This document shows, in pieces, positions 51,454 to 61,376 of a stretch of 64,000 nt of DNA (positions within the stretch are counted from its first letter, which is position 1; every line of letters starts with the position of its first letter). Origin of the DNA: Phycisphaerales bacterium (lineage in GTDB: Bacteria > Planctomycetota > Phycisphaerae > UBA1845); assembly GCA_020852275.1 (NCBI GenBank), contig JADZBE010000008.1, positions 1 to 64,000 of the forward strand. Reading direction: 5' to 3'. Under the pieces are notes generated by a model that did not search any database, was not told where the DNA came from, and saw only the letters and a program-made list of their open reading frames with translations. A program made the translations under genes and the position numbers.

Positions 51454-54400
51454 GTGCTGAAACAAGGTCACATCGGGGTTCATCCGTGCGGCGCGCTGGG
51501 CGTGGCGTTCTTCGTCCATGCGCGCGGCGACTGCTTTGTGGGCCGCGGCGGCGGCATCACGGATGTCATCAAGCGAGCCGGCCAGGTGCGCCTCGACGAC
51601 AAGGGCACGCTTCGACTGCTTCCTCTGCGCGGCCGGATCTTCTCGAACCTGCTCGAGGCCGAGGCGCTGGACCACGCGCCCGAACTCCTGATGGTGTGCT
51701 GCGAGCCGGACCAGCTTGCTCCATTCACGATGCAGATCGTGGGCTACTTGGAAAACCTCTGCGGGCGCGGCAGGCTGCGCGACGTGGAGGACGTGCGGAC
51801 GCGCGTACCGATCCTGCTGATTCTGCCCAACGGCATTCTGATGGAGCAGACGATCGCCGCGTTCGAGGAGCAGATTCGTGAGTCGCGCGTGCTGGGTCGG
51901 CTGCCCACGGTCACCGACGCCATGATCGCCGCGCTGCTGGATCGCATCGTCCGCGGCATCTCGCTTCAGGCCGGCGGAAGGCGCGGCGCGGGCGCCGACG
52001 CGGTGTACGTGCTGGAGAAGAAAGGCTCGCTGGTTTTCGCGGGCGGAGGCGAACTGGAGCGCGGGCGGATCGAGGCGATCCTGACCGCCCATGATTATCC
52101 GTTCAAACACGCGCGCCATGTGCCGGGCACGCGCATCGAGTTCGACAAGGGCATGATTTCGATCGTGCTCAACGTCGGCGGGCTGATCCACATGGTCGCG
52201 CCCGACGGCGATTTGCTCGACCTGCGCATGGGCGACCTGTGCAAGGACGAGACCAAGGCCGATTTCGTGGCGCGCGTCACGCGCGCCGTGTTCGACGTGG
52301 GGCGCGCGTGCGGCGCGTACCCGCCCGACGCGGACTTCGACGCCATCTGGGCGGGACATCGCGCGATCATCCTGTCCTTTGCCAACCACGTCACCAGCTC
52401 GGTCAAGTCGTTCCGCGACGCGGTGGGCCGGGGGCTGGCCAGCGTGAAACTCTTCTCGAACGAAGAATGGATCCTCACCCCGCTGGGGCGCTACGCGGCG
52501 CGCGCAGGGCTGACGCAGCACGAGACTTTATTCAAGCACCTCCGCGCCGAGGTGCAGGAAGCGATGGCCCGGGCGATCCGCCGCAAGCGGACCGCGGGCG
52601 CTGATGGAAGGAACTCCGCCATGCGACTCGCCGCTCAGCGCGATTTCTCGATCGAACTGTACGACGCCGGTCCGGACAGCCTCGTCGTGGTCGGAACGAT
52701 GCTCGACGACGAGCACCTGATCAAACTCGAGCTGTGCATCGACTTGCCCAACGAACAGATCACCCGCAGCACGCTTCAGATGATCCGGGCGCCGTTCCCC
52801 GTGTGCTGCGAGATCGAGGCGGCCGCCGAGCGGCTGGTGGGTTTGCGCATCGAGCGGGGCGTGCTCAGCGAGATCAACCGCCGAGTCGGCGGCCGGGCCG
52901 GTTGCTCGCACATCAAGGAGCTGGCGACCAACATCGTGTACTTCTCCGCGTCGCATATCGTGCGCCGGCGCAGCGGGCTGGAGCCGACGGGGCCGTCCGT
53001 GCAGCGCAAGCCGCCGGAAGAGCGGTTCACGCTGACGAAGGAACTGCTGCGCGACTCGTGCCTGGCGTACTGCCAGACGACGCCGCTGGGGCTGGACGAG
53101 CGCGTGGGCATCCGGCGCATGGGCGAAGAGCACGCCAGCCCGATTCCGCTCGGCGACGTCGAGCCTTCGCTGGGCGCGGTGCTGCGCGATCGCGTGAAGC
53201 GCCGGGGGGATCGGACTTACCTGCGATACCGCACGCCGGGCGCGCCGGCGCGGGAAGGCGCCGTCGCGCCGCCCGGCGGGTCGAAGACGGCGTCCCTGAC
53301 GTGGAACGAGTTCGGGACGGCCGTGCGGCGCATCGCGCGGCATCTGCTGGATCTGGGCATTCGGCGCGGCGACCTGGCCTGCATGTTGTCGGAGAACCGC
53401 GCGGAGATGTTCCTCTTTGAGATGGCGGTCATGTCCATCGGCGCGGTCACGGTGCCGGTGTTCGCGGGGTACGCCGCGCCGCAGGTGGACTACGTTCTCG
53501 GACATTCGCGGCCGCGCCTGCTGGTGGTCTCCGGGAAGCATCAGCTCGAGAAGGTCGACCGCGGGCGCTATCCGTGGATCGAGCGTGTGTTCTGCATGGA
53601 CTTTGACGACGCGGCCCGGTCGTGGGGGGCAGAGGACTTCGCCACGCTGCTTCGAGAGGGCGGCGCGAGTGAAGAGCGCCTTGACGAGCGGATCGACGCG
53701 GTGCGCGACGACGATCTCTGCGTGGTCATGTACACGTCCGGCACGACAGGCCCGCCGAAGGGCGTGCAGCTCACGCACGGCAACCTGATCTCCCAGCAAA
53801 AGGCGCTCTCGCTGATCTGGGACCTCAGCGAGCACGACGTGCTGATGAACTACCTGCCGTGGCATCACAGCTTCGGCGGCCTGTTCGAGCGATTCCTGAC
53901 GCTTTACCACGGCGCGGAGCTGTGCCTGGATGATTCGCGCGGACGCGACGTGGAGCGCCTCCTCGACAACTGGCGGACGTTCAGCCCGACGATTTTCTGC
54001 AGCGTGCCGCGCGTGCACGACCTGCTCATGTCCCGATGCGCGGAGGATGCGGGCGTCGAGGCCGCCGTCTTCCACGCCCGCCTGCGGTTCGTGTTCACCG
54101 CCGGCGCGCCGCTCTCCGCCACGGTGGAGTCGGCGTATCGGCGGCACAACGTTCCGGTATTGGAAGGCTGGGGGCTGACGGAGACGTCGCCGTCCGTGAC
54201 GCTCCGCACGCTGGGAACTCCGTGGCGCAGCGGATTCGTCGGCACGCCTATCCCCGGGGTCACCCTTCGAATCGACCCGGACCAGGAGATCCTCGTCAAG
54301 GGGCCCAACGTCATGCGCGGCTACCTCAACGACGAGGAAGCCAACTCGCGCGTGCTGACCGAAGACGGCTGGTTCCGCTCCGGGGATCTGGGCGAGTTCA

Positions 54401-54993
54401 CGCGCGACGGGCTGCGCATCTTCGGGCGCAAGGACGGCGCCTTCAAGCTGACCACCGGCGAGAAGGTGCATCCGCAGCGGGTCGAAAACGTGCTGGTCAA
54501 CGAATCGCCGTACATCACCGAGGCCGTCGCGGTGGGCAGCGGCAAGGACTTCGTCGGCGCGCTGCTGTTCCCCTGCATGGCGGCGGTGCGCGACGCCCTG
54601 GCGCGGCGCGGCGAGGCGGTCGATGCGGCGGACGAACGTCTGCTGGAGCTTCCGGCCGTGCGCGAGTTGTTCGCGCAGGAGCTGCGGCGGATCAACCCGC
54701 TGATCGAGGTGAAGTATCAGCGCGTGCGTCGGGCGGTGCTGTCCGATCAGGAGCCGTCCGCGGCGCGCGGCGAGATCACCTCCTCGGGCAAGCTGATCCG
54801 CAAGGCGGTGATGGACAACCACAAGCGCCGCATCGAGGCGCTCTTCACGCCGTGCCCGTTGCCCAACGTCGTTGAAGTTCCTGAAAGCGAATCCGGCGCT
54901 GCGGCACGCTCCGGCAGTGGCGAACCTCGGGCTTCGACCCGCGCGGAGGTCTGCGAATCGGAATGTGCTTCGGCGGGAGCCGCCGCGAGGTAG
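51454..54993 (+). CDS. Three-part CoA ligase fusion: unknown N-terminal domain, DUF2889-like, AMP-binding
   Basis: About 1179 residues; start uncertain (GTG 51454, or TTG 51439; an ATG at 51214 would include the repeats). Residues 1-385: unknown domain with Rossmann-like beginning (VHPCGALGVAFFVH), LLILPNGILMEQT and SLVFAGGGELERGRIE. Residues about 390-530: DUF2889-like (FSIELYDAGPDSL, GRAGCSHIKEL), often with aromatic-degradation genes. Residues about 570-1135: acyl-CoA ligase with YTSGTTGPPKG (residue 760), GWGLTETSP, GWFRSGDLG and FGRKDGAFKLTTGEK. It presumably activates an aromatic or alicyclic acid. An internal GGAAGGAA and ATG at 52621 mark the first domain junction. Confidence 0.82.
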   Translation: MLKQGHIGVHPCGALGVAFFVHARGDCFVGRGGGITDVIKRAGQVRLDDKGTLRLLPLRGRIFSNLLEAEALDHAPELLMVCCEPDQLAPFTMQIVGYLENLCGRGRLRDVEDVRTRVPILLILPNGILMEQTIAAFEEQIRESRVLGRLPTVTDAMIAALLDRIVRGISLQAGGRRGAGADAVYVLEKKGSLVFAGGGELERGRIEAILTAHDYPFKHARHVPGTRIEFDKGMISIVLNVGGLIHMVAPDGDLLDLRMGDLCKDETKADFVARVTRAVFDVGRACGAYPPDADFDAIWAGHRAIILSFANHVTSSVKSFRDAVGRGLASVKLFSNEEWILTPLGRYAARAGLTQHETLFKHLRAEVQEAMARAIRRKRTAGADGRNSAMRLAAQRDFSIELYDAGPDSLVVVGTMLDDEHLIKLELCIDLPNEQITRSTLQMIRAPFPVCCEIEAAAERLVGLRIERGVLSEINRRVGGRAGCSHIKELATNIVYFSASHIVRRRSGLEPTGPSVQRKPPEERFTLTKELLRDSCLAYCQTTPLGLDERVGIRRMGEEHASPIPLGDVEPSLGAVLRDRVKRRGDRTYLRYRTPGAPAREGAVAPPGGSKTASLTWNEFGTAVRRIARHLLDLGIRRGDLACMLSENRAEMFLFEMAVMSIGAVTVPVFAGYAAPQVDYVLGHSRPRLLVVSGKHQLEKVDRGRYPWIERVFCMDFDDAARSWGAEDFATLLREGGASEERLDERIDAVRDDDLCVVMYTSGTTGPPKGVQLTHGNLISQQKALSLIWDLSEHDVLMNYLPWHHSFGGLFERFLTLYHGAELCLDDSRGRDVERLLDNWRTFSPTIFCSVPRVHDLLMSRCAEDAGVEAAVFHARLRFVFTAGAPLSATVESAYRRHNVPVLEGWGLTETSPSVTLRTLGTPWRSGFVGTPIPGVTLRIDPDQEILVKGPNVMRGYLNDEEANSRVLTEDGWFRSGDLGEFTRDGLRIFGRKDGAFKLTTGEKVHPQRVENVLVNESPYITEAVAVGSGKDFVGALLFPCMAAVRDALARRGEAVDAADERLLELPAVRELFAQELRRINPLIEVKYQRVRRAVLSDQEPSAARGEITSSGKLIRKAVMDNHKRRIEALFTPCPLPNVVEVPESESGAAARSGSGEPRASTRAEVCESECASAGAAAR

Positions 54994-55005
54994 AGGACGG
55001 TGCGC

Positions 55006-56250
55006 ATGACCACGAAGGGACAACCTGTGTATATCGTCGGTGCGGCGCGGACGCCCATCGGCGTCAAGTGCGGCACGCTGCGGCATTTCAGCGCCGAGGA
55101 TCTCGGCGCGGCCGCGGGCACGGAGGCGATCCGGCGAAGCGGCATTCCCGCCGAGCGCGTCAGCGCCGTGGTCGGCGCCAACGTATATCAGTTCACCGCG
55201 CCGGGGACGCAGGACATCTATTTCCCGCGAAACGTGGGACTGCGGTGCGGGCTGCGGACCGAAGCGCCGGCGCTGATGGTGCAGCGCATCTGCGGCTCCG
55301 GCCTGCAAACGGTGATCAACGGGTTTCAGCAGATTCTCCTGCCGCCGGAGGTGGACGACGCCGACGTCGTGCTCTGCGTGGGCGCGGAGACCATGTCGCG
55401 CGCCCCGCGCATGGTGCGGTCGCTCCGCGGCGCGGCCAACTTCTGGGAATTCGCCGACGCCGGCGCCGTCGAGGATTCCATGCTCGCCTCGCTCAACCAC
55501 GACCTGGCGCAAACCAGCATGATGCGGACGGCGGACGAATACGGCAAGCGGATGGAGATCACCCGTCGTGCCTGCGACGAGTTTGCGGAGCTGTCTCATG
55601 CCCGCGCCCGCGCCGCGCAGAAGGCGAGCCGGCTAAACGGCGGAGACCGGCTGCGCGGGATGTTCGCCTTCGAGGCGACCGATCTGACCGGCAAGCCCGT
55701 GCACCTGGCGCGCGATGAGTGCGTCCGCAAGACCTCGCTGGAGGTGCTGGAAAAGCTCCCCGCGCTGACGCCAAACGGCCTGGTTTCCGCCGGAAACGCC
55801 AGCGAGATTTCCGACGGCGCGGCCGCCTTGGTGCTGGCCGGCGCGGAGGTCGTCGAGCAACTCGGCCTCGACGCGCGGTTTGAGGTGCTCGCGTACGGCG
55901 TGGTCGGCGTGGATCCGAAAGTCATGGGTCGCGGACCCGTGCCGGCCATTCAGCAGGTGCTGGCCCGGGCGCGGCTCAAACTGCACGACGTGGGCTTGTG
56001 GGAAATTAACGAAGCCTTCGCCGCGCAGTTCCTCGGCGTGGAGAAGGAGTTGGCGCTCGACCGCGAGCGGGTCAACGTCAACGGCGGCGGGATCGCCCTC
56101 GGGCATCCATTGGCCGCCACGGGCACGCGGCTCCTCGTGGACCTGATGTATGAAATGCAGCGGCGCGGCGAGCGCCTCGGCTGTGCGTCGGCGTGCATCG
56201 GCGGCGGGCAGGGAGCGGCCGTGATCGTGCGCGACGCGCGGCGGAACTGA
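55006..56250 (+). CDS. Thiolase (acetyl-CoA C-acyltransferase)
   Basis: 414 residues from ATG 55006 with AGAGGAC upstream. Thiolase motifs: nucleophilic Cys in QRICGSGLQTV, GAETMSRAPRM, NEAFAAQFLG, GGGIALGHPLAATGTR (catalytic His) and the second Cys in ASACIGGGQGAA. It cleaves 3-oxoacyl-CoA with CoA in beta-oxidation; in this cluster it may act on 3-oxopimeloyl-CoA or a shorter intermediate. Confidence 0.93.
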   Translation: MTTKGQPVYIVGAARTPIGVKCGTLRHFSAEDLGAAAGTEAIRRSGIPAERVSAVVGANVYQFTAPGTQDIYFPRNVGLRCGLRTEAPALMVQRICGSGLQTVINGFQQILLPPEVDDADVVLCVGAETMSRAPRMVRSLRGAANFWEFADAGAVEDSMLASLNHDLAQTSMMRTADEYGKRMEITRRACDEFAELSHARARAAQKASRLNGGDRLRGMFAFEATDLTGKPVHLARDECVRKTSLEVLEKLPALTPNGLVSAGNASEISDGAAALVLAGAEVVEQLGLDARFEVLAYGVVGVDPKVMGRGPVPAIQQVLARARLKLHDVGLWEINEAFAAQFLGVEKELALDRERVNVNGGGIALGHPLAATGTRLLVDLMYEMQRRGERLGCASACIGGGQGAAVIVRDARRN

Positions 56251-56271
56251 AACGCCTGTGGGGCATTGAAC

Positions 56272-58797
56272 ATGAAACGGGCATTTGCATTCGGCGACAA
56301 AACGATCGAGCCGGCGGTGCGGCGCGTCAACGACGTGCGCTGCGTGGCGCTGATCGGGTCGGGCACGATGGGGCAGGGCATCGCGCTGGACCTCCTCGTC
56401 AAGACGGACTGCCGGCTCATCCTGCTGGATGTCGCGGCGGAAGCCCTGCAGCGCGCCGCCGCGCGTATCGCCGAGCACGTTGCGCAGCAGGTCCGCGACC
56501 GCCGCATCCGCCCGGAGGACGGCGAAGCGCTCAAGGCCCGCGTCACCTGCACGCAGGACTACGCCGCGCTCAAGGACGCCGACATCGTTTGGGAAGTCGC
56601 CACCGAGCGGGCCGAAATCAAGGCGAAGATTTTCGACGCCGTTGAACGCGCCGTCGATCCGGATCGCCTCGCGGCCGTGTTCTCCAACACCTCGTCGCAC
56701 ACGACGGAAGAGCTGGCCGTTCTGTTCAAGTCCGAAACGCTGCGCGAGAAGTTCCTCACCGTTCACGGTTATTTCCCGTTCGACCGCAACCGCCTCATTG
56801 ACGTGATGAAAGGCAAGTTCGCCTCGCAGGAGACCTTCCTCTTCGGCATCGTGTTCGCCGACCAGCTTCTCGAAAAGGCCGTCGTCGCGCTGCCGGTCGA
56901 TCATCACGGATACATTACCGATCCCCTCTTTCAGGCGATGGCGGCGATCATTTCCTGGGACGTCAAGACCGGGCGCGACATCGTGCAGATCGGAGGCTTG
57001 TGGGAGCTGTTTACGGCCAACCCCTTCCTTGTTCTCGACCAGACCGGGCACATGCCCTACACCGAATCCAGCCGACATTTCGGGCAGGCGCTGCCCGCGC
57101 ATGATCGGTTGCGCGCCCTCTATCAGCGCGACGGCAAGTTCTACCCCGAGTGGATCGCCGGACTGGAGGCGCGCGGGCACGGCGGCGCGGCCACCGCGGC
57201 GCGCAGAGGGTTCTACGCCTGGAGCGAGGATGCCAGGCCCGCGCCGGTCGGCGTTTTCAACCCTGCTTCCGGCGCGTATGAGCCGGTCGGCGAGATTTCC
57301 CGTCAGGCGTTCTGGTCGTACTACCAGGCGGCGGAAAACGACCGCCGCGCCGGCAAGGTGCGCAGCGCGGCCGCGCTGGTTCACGTCGCGTGCGCCAGCG
57401 ACGACGGCGGGCGCGCGTTTCGCCGATACGCCCTGCCGCTCTGCCTGTACGCGCTGGACATGATTCAGGACGGCGTCGCGACGGCGGGGCAGATCAACCT
57501 TTCCACGCGCGCGGGGCTGCGCTACAAGGTCGGGCTGATCGAGTTGATGGATGCGCTCATCGCTGAACTCACTCTGGAGGGCGTCATTGAACTCGTACGC
57601 CGGGCGCGCGATGAGAACGCGGAAGATCCGTTCCTCAGCGAGATGCTGGACCTCGACGGTCTTGCCGGACCGCGCAAGGATCGACCCCACTTGCTGACGG
57701 AATTGGCGCGCCTGAAGGTCGCGCGCTTTTTGGAGTATGGTCGCGCCTACCAGACGCCGGTCGGCGAACTGGACCTCGCCGCCAGCCGGGAGCGCAAGTC
57801 CCCGGTCTATCGCGCGTTCTACCCCGACCTCAAGGTCGTCGAGCCGTCCACGCGCGATCGCGTCGGCGCGATCGTGTTCAACAATCCCCTGCGCGGCAAC
57901 GTGTTCAACCGGGCCGTGATTGACCAACTGGACCATGCCTGGCGGCGCGTGCTGGAACTGCATCGGGCCGGTCGATGCGGGGCGGTGCTCTTCACCGCCG
58001 CGGGCACGGGGATGCGCATGCTCGGCGCGGACGCGCGCGAGTTCAACCGCGGCTGGTTCGAGCGCCCCAAGGGGTATGTGCCGCTCACGGAGGAAGAGGC
58101 CGCCGCCTCCAGCCGCAATGCCGTGCGCCTGTTTCGCACGATTCAGCGCAGTCCCGTGGCGACGATCGGCCTGTTTGGGGAGAAATGGGGCGGCGGCGCG
58201 GAGTTCACCTATTTCCTCGACCTGCGCTATGACGTTCGGGCTTCTGGGTTTTCCTTTGATTCCCTGACGCGCGAGTCGCAATGGGGACCGAAGAACACCT
58301 ACAATCAACCTGAACTTGACTACGCCATTCTCCCAGGGTTCGGCGCCGTCGGCGAACTGAAACGACTTGGATTGGGCGATTCCATTGTATTTGAGATGTT
58401 CGATCAGGGGCTGACCGCCGACCGCGCCCATCAGGTCGGCCTGTCGCACGCCGTCTTTGAAGATGAACTGGAAGGATTGCGTCGTGCGTTCGAGCGCGCC
58501 CGCCTCATGGCGCGTGACGCGCCGTATTCGCGCGCGTTGCTGAAGAAAGAACTGACGCGGCATACGGTCGGCACGGCCTGTGAAGCCTGTGGGCAGGTCA
58601 CCGCCGACGAAGCTGTCGCGGCCGCCGATTCCGCCCTGGCGAAGGAAACCGCGGAGACCTTCAATCCGGCCAAGAATCCGTATATCCGAACGGGGCTGCT
58701 GTCTCTGCTGGACCGAGGCGGCAAGGCGCCGCCGATGGATTACGCCTGCTCGAACGGCGAATTGCCCGGCTGGCAATATCCCACGGAGAAGAGCTGA
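56272..58797 (+). CDS. Fused 3-hydroxyacyl-CoA dehydrogenase and enoyl-CoA hydratase
   Basis: 841 residues from ATG 56272. HADH part (about 20-480): GSGTMGQGIALDLL for NAD, SNTSSHTTEELA and VHGYFPFDRNRLIDV at the catalytic His (common form is HFFNP). Enoyl-CoA hydratase part (about 515-760): VFNNPLRGNVFNRAV, GMRMLGADAREFNRG and GGGAEFTYFLDL. Order is the reverse of FadB. It should interconvert enoyl-, hydroxy- and oxoacyl-CoA in ring-cleavage-product oxidation. The diverged HADH motif may mean altered substrate or activity. Confidence 0.88.
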   Translation: MKRAFAFGDKTIEPAVRRVNDVRCVALIGSGTMGQGIALDLLVKTDCRLILLDVAAEALQRAAARIAEHVAQQVRDRRIRPEDGEALKARVTCTQDYAALKDADIVWEVATERAEIKAKIFDAVERAVDPDRLAAVFSNTSSHTTEELAVLFKSETLREKFLTVHGYFPFDRNRLIDVMKGKFASQETFLFGIVFADQLLEKAVVALPVDHHGYITDPLFQAMAAIISWDVKTGRDIVQIGGLWELFTANPFLVLDQTGHMPYTESSRHFGQALPAHDRLRALYQRDGKFYPEWIAGLEARGHGGAATAARRGFYAWSEDARPAPVGVFNPASGAYEPVGEISRQAFWSYYQAAENDRRAGKVRSAAALVHVACASDDGGRAFRRYALPLCLYALDMIQDGVATAGQINLSTRAGLRYKVGLIELMDALIAELTLEGVIELVRRARDENAEDPFLSEMLDLDGLAGPRKDRPHLLTELARLKVARFLEYGRAYQTPVGELDLAASRERKSPVYRAFYPDLKVVEPSTRDRVGAIVFNNPLRGNVFNRAVIDQLDHAWRRVLELHRAGRCGAVLFTAAGTGMRMLGADAREFNRGWFERPKGYVPLTEEEAAASSRNAVRLFRTIQRSPVATIGLFGEKWGGGAEFTYFLDLRYDVRASGFSFDSLTRESQWGPKNTYNQPELDYAILPGFGAVGELKRLGLGDSIVFEMFDQGLTADRAHQVGLSHAVFEDELEGLRRAFERARLMARDAPYSRALLKKELTRHTVGTACEACGQVTADEAVAAADSALAKETAETFNPAKNPYIRTGLLSLLDRGGKAPPMDYACSNGELPGWQYPTEKS

Positions 58798-58868
58798 CGG
58801 CACCGAATAACAGGGCCAAAGCGATGCAGGTTCTCATCCACCAGAACCCCGAAGGAAGGGACTGAGCT

Positions 58869-60023
58869 GTGAATTACGACGCCATTGTGCAGCATTGTCG
58901 CGAATTGCTGGAAATGCTTCCCGCGCAGGCGGTCGCCCGCGCGCGTGAAAAACATCCCGACGTTCGCGGCCTGGCTGTGTTTCCCGTGTATGCCCCCGTG
59001 GAGATCATTCACGCCGCCAAACTAATGCCCGTGGGTCTCTTTGGCGTGGGCAACAAGCTTGAGATTTCCCACGCCGACTCCCGGTTCCAGTCGTTCATCT
59101 GCTCGATTGCCAAGAGCACGCTGGAATTGTTCCTCCGGAATGAAACCGACGGCATTGAAGGGGTGGTGTTCAGCTCGATCTGCGACGTGGCGCGCAATCT
59201 GGCGAGCCTGGTCAAACGCAATGCGCCGCAGTTGCTGGTGGAATACCTCCACCTCCCGCAGAACATGGGCAATTCCGGATCGGCGGCCTACACCCGCGCT
59301 GAATTCGAGCGGTTTCGCACCAACCTGGCCGCCCACATCCAGCGCCCCATCACGGACGCTTCGATCGCTGCGAGCCTCGACGTTTACAACAAAGTGCGGC
59401 ATCTCATTCGCGCCCTCTATGCGCGGCGCAAGGAGCATCCCGGCTCGATCCCCACCGCCGACCTCTATGCCGTGGTGCAGGCCGGAACGCGCATGATGCC
59501 CGAGGATTACCTCCCGATCCTTGAGGCGTTCTTAAGCGAAGCACGCCGGCGCAATCCCCGGCCGCGCGACAGTGTGCACGTGGTCCTCGAAGGCGCCTTC
59601 TGCGAGCAGCCGCCCGCGCTGCTCATTGACACCATCGAAGGCGCCGGCTGCCAGATCAAGGATGATGACCTTGTAGTAGGGTTCCGCTGGTTTCAGGAGC
59701 ATGTCGGCTGCAATGGCGATGCGATGGGCGCCCTCGCCGAGGCGTACCTTCATTGCAGTGTCTATTCCTCCGTGCGGCACGACTGGCGGCATCGGCGGAC
59801 CGAGGGCCTGCTGCGCCGCGTGCAGGACGCCGGCGCGGCGGCGGTCGTCTTCACGCCGGCAAAGTTCTGCGAACCGGCGCTTCTCGACTATGTGCCCTTT
59901 GTTGAAGTCCTGGACAAAAACAAAATTCCCCACATCAAACTGGAGTTCGAGGAAAAAATGTGGACCTTCGAGGCCAGCCGCACCGAAGTGGAGACTTTCT
60001 CCGAATCCATGCTCTTTGAGTAA
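58869..60023 (+). CDS. Benzoyl-CoA reductase class I, C-type (BzdN/BcrC-like) subunit
   Basis: 384 residues from GTG 58869 with GGAAGGGA upstream. 2-hydroxyacyl-CoA dehydratase D-component fold: FPVYAPVEIIHAAKLMPVGLFG, a FICSIAKS cluster Cys, SSICDVARNL, and EGAFCEQPP and AKFCEPALLDY with later Cys residues. It should share the active-site and FeS chemistry with the B-type subunit, reducing benzoyl-CoA to a cyclohexadienoyl-CoA. The four genes 58869-63049 are consecutive. Family naming (Bcr, Bad or Bzd) would need phylogeny; the gene order matches bzdNOPQ. Confidence 0.88.
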   Translation: MNYDAIVQHCRELLEMLPAQAVARAREKHPDVRGLAVFPVYAPVEIIHAAKLMPVGLFGVGNKLEISHADSRFQSFICSIAKSTLELFLRNETDGIEGVVFSSICDVARNLASLVKRNAPQLLVEYLHLPQNMGNSGSAAYTRAEFERFRTNLAAHIQRPITDASIAASLDVYNKVRHLIRALYARRKEHPGSIPTADLYAVVQAGTRMMPEDYLPILEAFLSEARRRNPRPRDSVHVVLEGAFCEQPPALLIDTIEGAGCQIKDDDLVVGFRWFQEHVGCNGDAMGALAEAYLHCSVYSSVRHDWRHRRTEGLLRRVQDAGAAAVVFTPAKFCEPALLDYVPFVEVLDKNKIPHIKLEFEEKMWTFEASRTEVETFSESMLFE

Positions 60024-60074
60024 CGCCGAGGGAAAACCGGCGCCCGGACCGAGCGCGCAAGAAAGGAAGAACCC

Positions 60075-61367
60075 GTGAGCACAGCCGTCGCCGATGTGAA
60101 GGACTATCGCGGACGCGTTCACAATCTGTCCAGCCGCATCATGACGGACTGGATGACGCAGCTTAAGCAGGCCGCCGCTTCCGGTTCGCCCAGCGCCTAC
60201 CTGATGATCAGCGGCAACTGCGTGGAGATTCTGCGCTGCTTTGACATTCTTCCTGTGTTTCCGGAAATTAACGCCCTTCAACTGGCGATCCGCAAGAAGT
60301 CTCTGCCCTACATCATCAAGGCGGAAGAAATCGGCTATGCCTCGGACAACTGCGCCTACGTCAAGGCCGACATCGGCTTCACGCTTTCGGGAGGCGTGGG
60401 CAAAGACGGCAACATCCCCGTGCCGAGCATGATTGTATGCAATTTCGTGGGCTGCAATGTTTACATCAAGTGGTTTGAGCACTGCGCGGCGATGTTCAAC
60501 TGTCCGTTGGTCATGATCGACGTTCCCTTTGTGCGCGAAGGGGACAGGCCCTGCCCCGGCGACGTGGCGTACGTGATGTCGCAACTGTACGACTTGATCC
60601 ATCAATGCGAGGAGCTGACGGGTCGAAAGTTTGACATCGACAAGCTGCGGGAAATCATGCGCCATTCCGCCCGGGCCGAAGAGGGCTGGACGCGCTGCAA
60701 GGATTTGTGCAAGCGGCGTCCCGCGCCGTTTGACGCCTACTTTGACAGCATCAACATGATGGGCCCCATTAACGCGCTGCGCGGCACGCGCGAGGCCGCC
60801 GACTTCTTTGACGCCGCCGTGCTTGAGTATGAGGAGATGGTGCAGCGCGGGGAGGGCGTGCTGCCCGAGGAGAAGTTCCGCATTGTGACCGAAGGGCCTC
60901 CGCCGTACCCCTACTATCGCAATTTCCGAAGTTTGTTTGAAACCTGGGGCGCCGTGGCCGTGCAGAGCACCTACTCAACGGTTGGCGGAACCTGGGAGTT
61001 CGGCTTCCGCCACGATCCTGATCGCCCGTTGGAATCCATCGCCGAGCAGATGCTTGTGCATAACCTGTGCAACCGGACGCTGACGGAGCGTTATGCACAG
61101 ATCCGTCGCTACGTTGAAGAATGGGACGCGGACGCGTTGGTGATTCACAGCATTAAGAGCTGTCGTCTGTTTTCTGCGGGTCAGGGCGACATGCGCGAGT
61201 ACTTCACCAAGGAGCTCGGCGTGTTGACGCTCATGGTGGAGTCGGATCTGGAGGATCCGCGTTATTATGCCGAGGCCCAGATGAAGAACCGCATTGACGC
61301 ATTCTTTGAGGCACTGCAATACAAGCGCATTCGCGGCGCCGCCCACGCGGCCGCGGCAAAGGGATAG
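60075..61367 (+). CDS. Benzoyl-CoA reductase class I, B-type (BzdO/BcrB-like) subunit
   Basis: 430 residues from GTG 60075 with AGGAAG upstream. D-component fold with cluster-binding cysteines in SGNCVEILRCFDILP, ASDNCAYVKADIG, VCNFVGCNVYIKWFE and SIKSCRLFSAGQ; C-terminal ESDLEDPRYYAEAQMKNRIDAFFE. In class I enzymes this subunit pairs with the C-type subunit to form the ring-reducing module. It is unlike the gene at 48919 in detail, so the two are not recent duplicates. Confidence 0.9.
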   Translation: MSTAVADVKDYRGRVHNLSSRIMTDWMTQLKQAAASGSPSAYLMISGNCVEILRCFDILPVFPEINALQLAIRKKSLPYIIKAEEIGYASDNCAYVKADIGFTLSGGVGKDGNIPVPSMIVCNFVGCNVYIKWFEHCAAMFNCPLVMIDVPFVREGDRPCPGDVAYVMSQLYDLIHQCEELTGRKFDIDKLREIMRHSARAEEGWTRCKDLCKRRPAPFDAYFDSINMMGPINALRGTREAADFFDAAVLEYEEMVQRGEGVLPEEKFRIVTEGPPPYPYYRNFRSLFETWGAVAVQSTYSTVGGTWEFGFRHDPDRPLESIAEQMLVHNLCNRTLTERYAQIRRYVEEWDADALVIHSIKSCRLFSAGQGDMREYFTKELGVLTLMVESDLEDPRYYAEAQMKNRIDAFFEALQYKRIRGAAHAAAAKG

Positions 61368-61376
61368 GAGCGGAAG

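Noticed and set aside
52528..58803. Two long minus-strand open frames (about 1020 and 1050 codons) opposite the ligase, thiolase and HADH/ECH genes
   Set aside because: His/Arg/Ala-rich shadow translations; the plus-strand frames carry all catalytic motifs.
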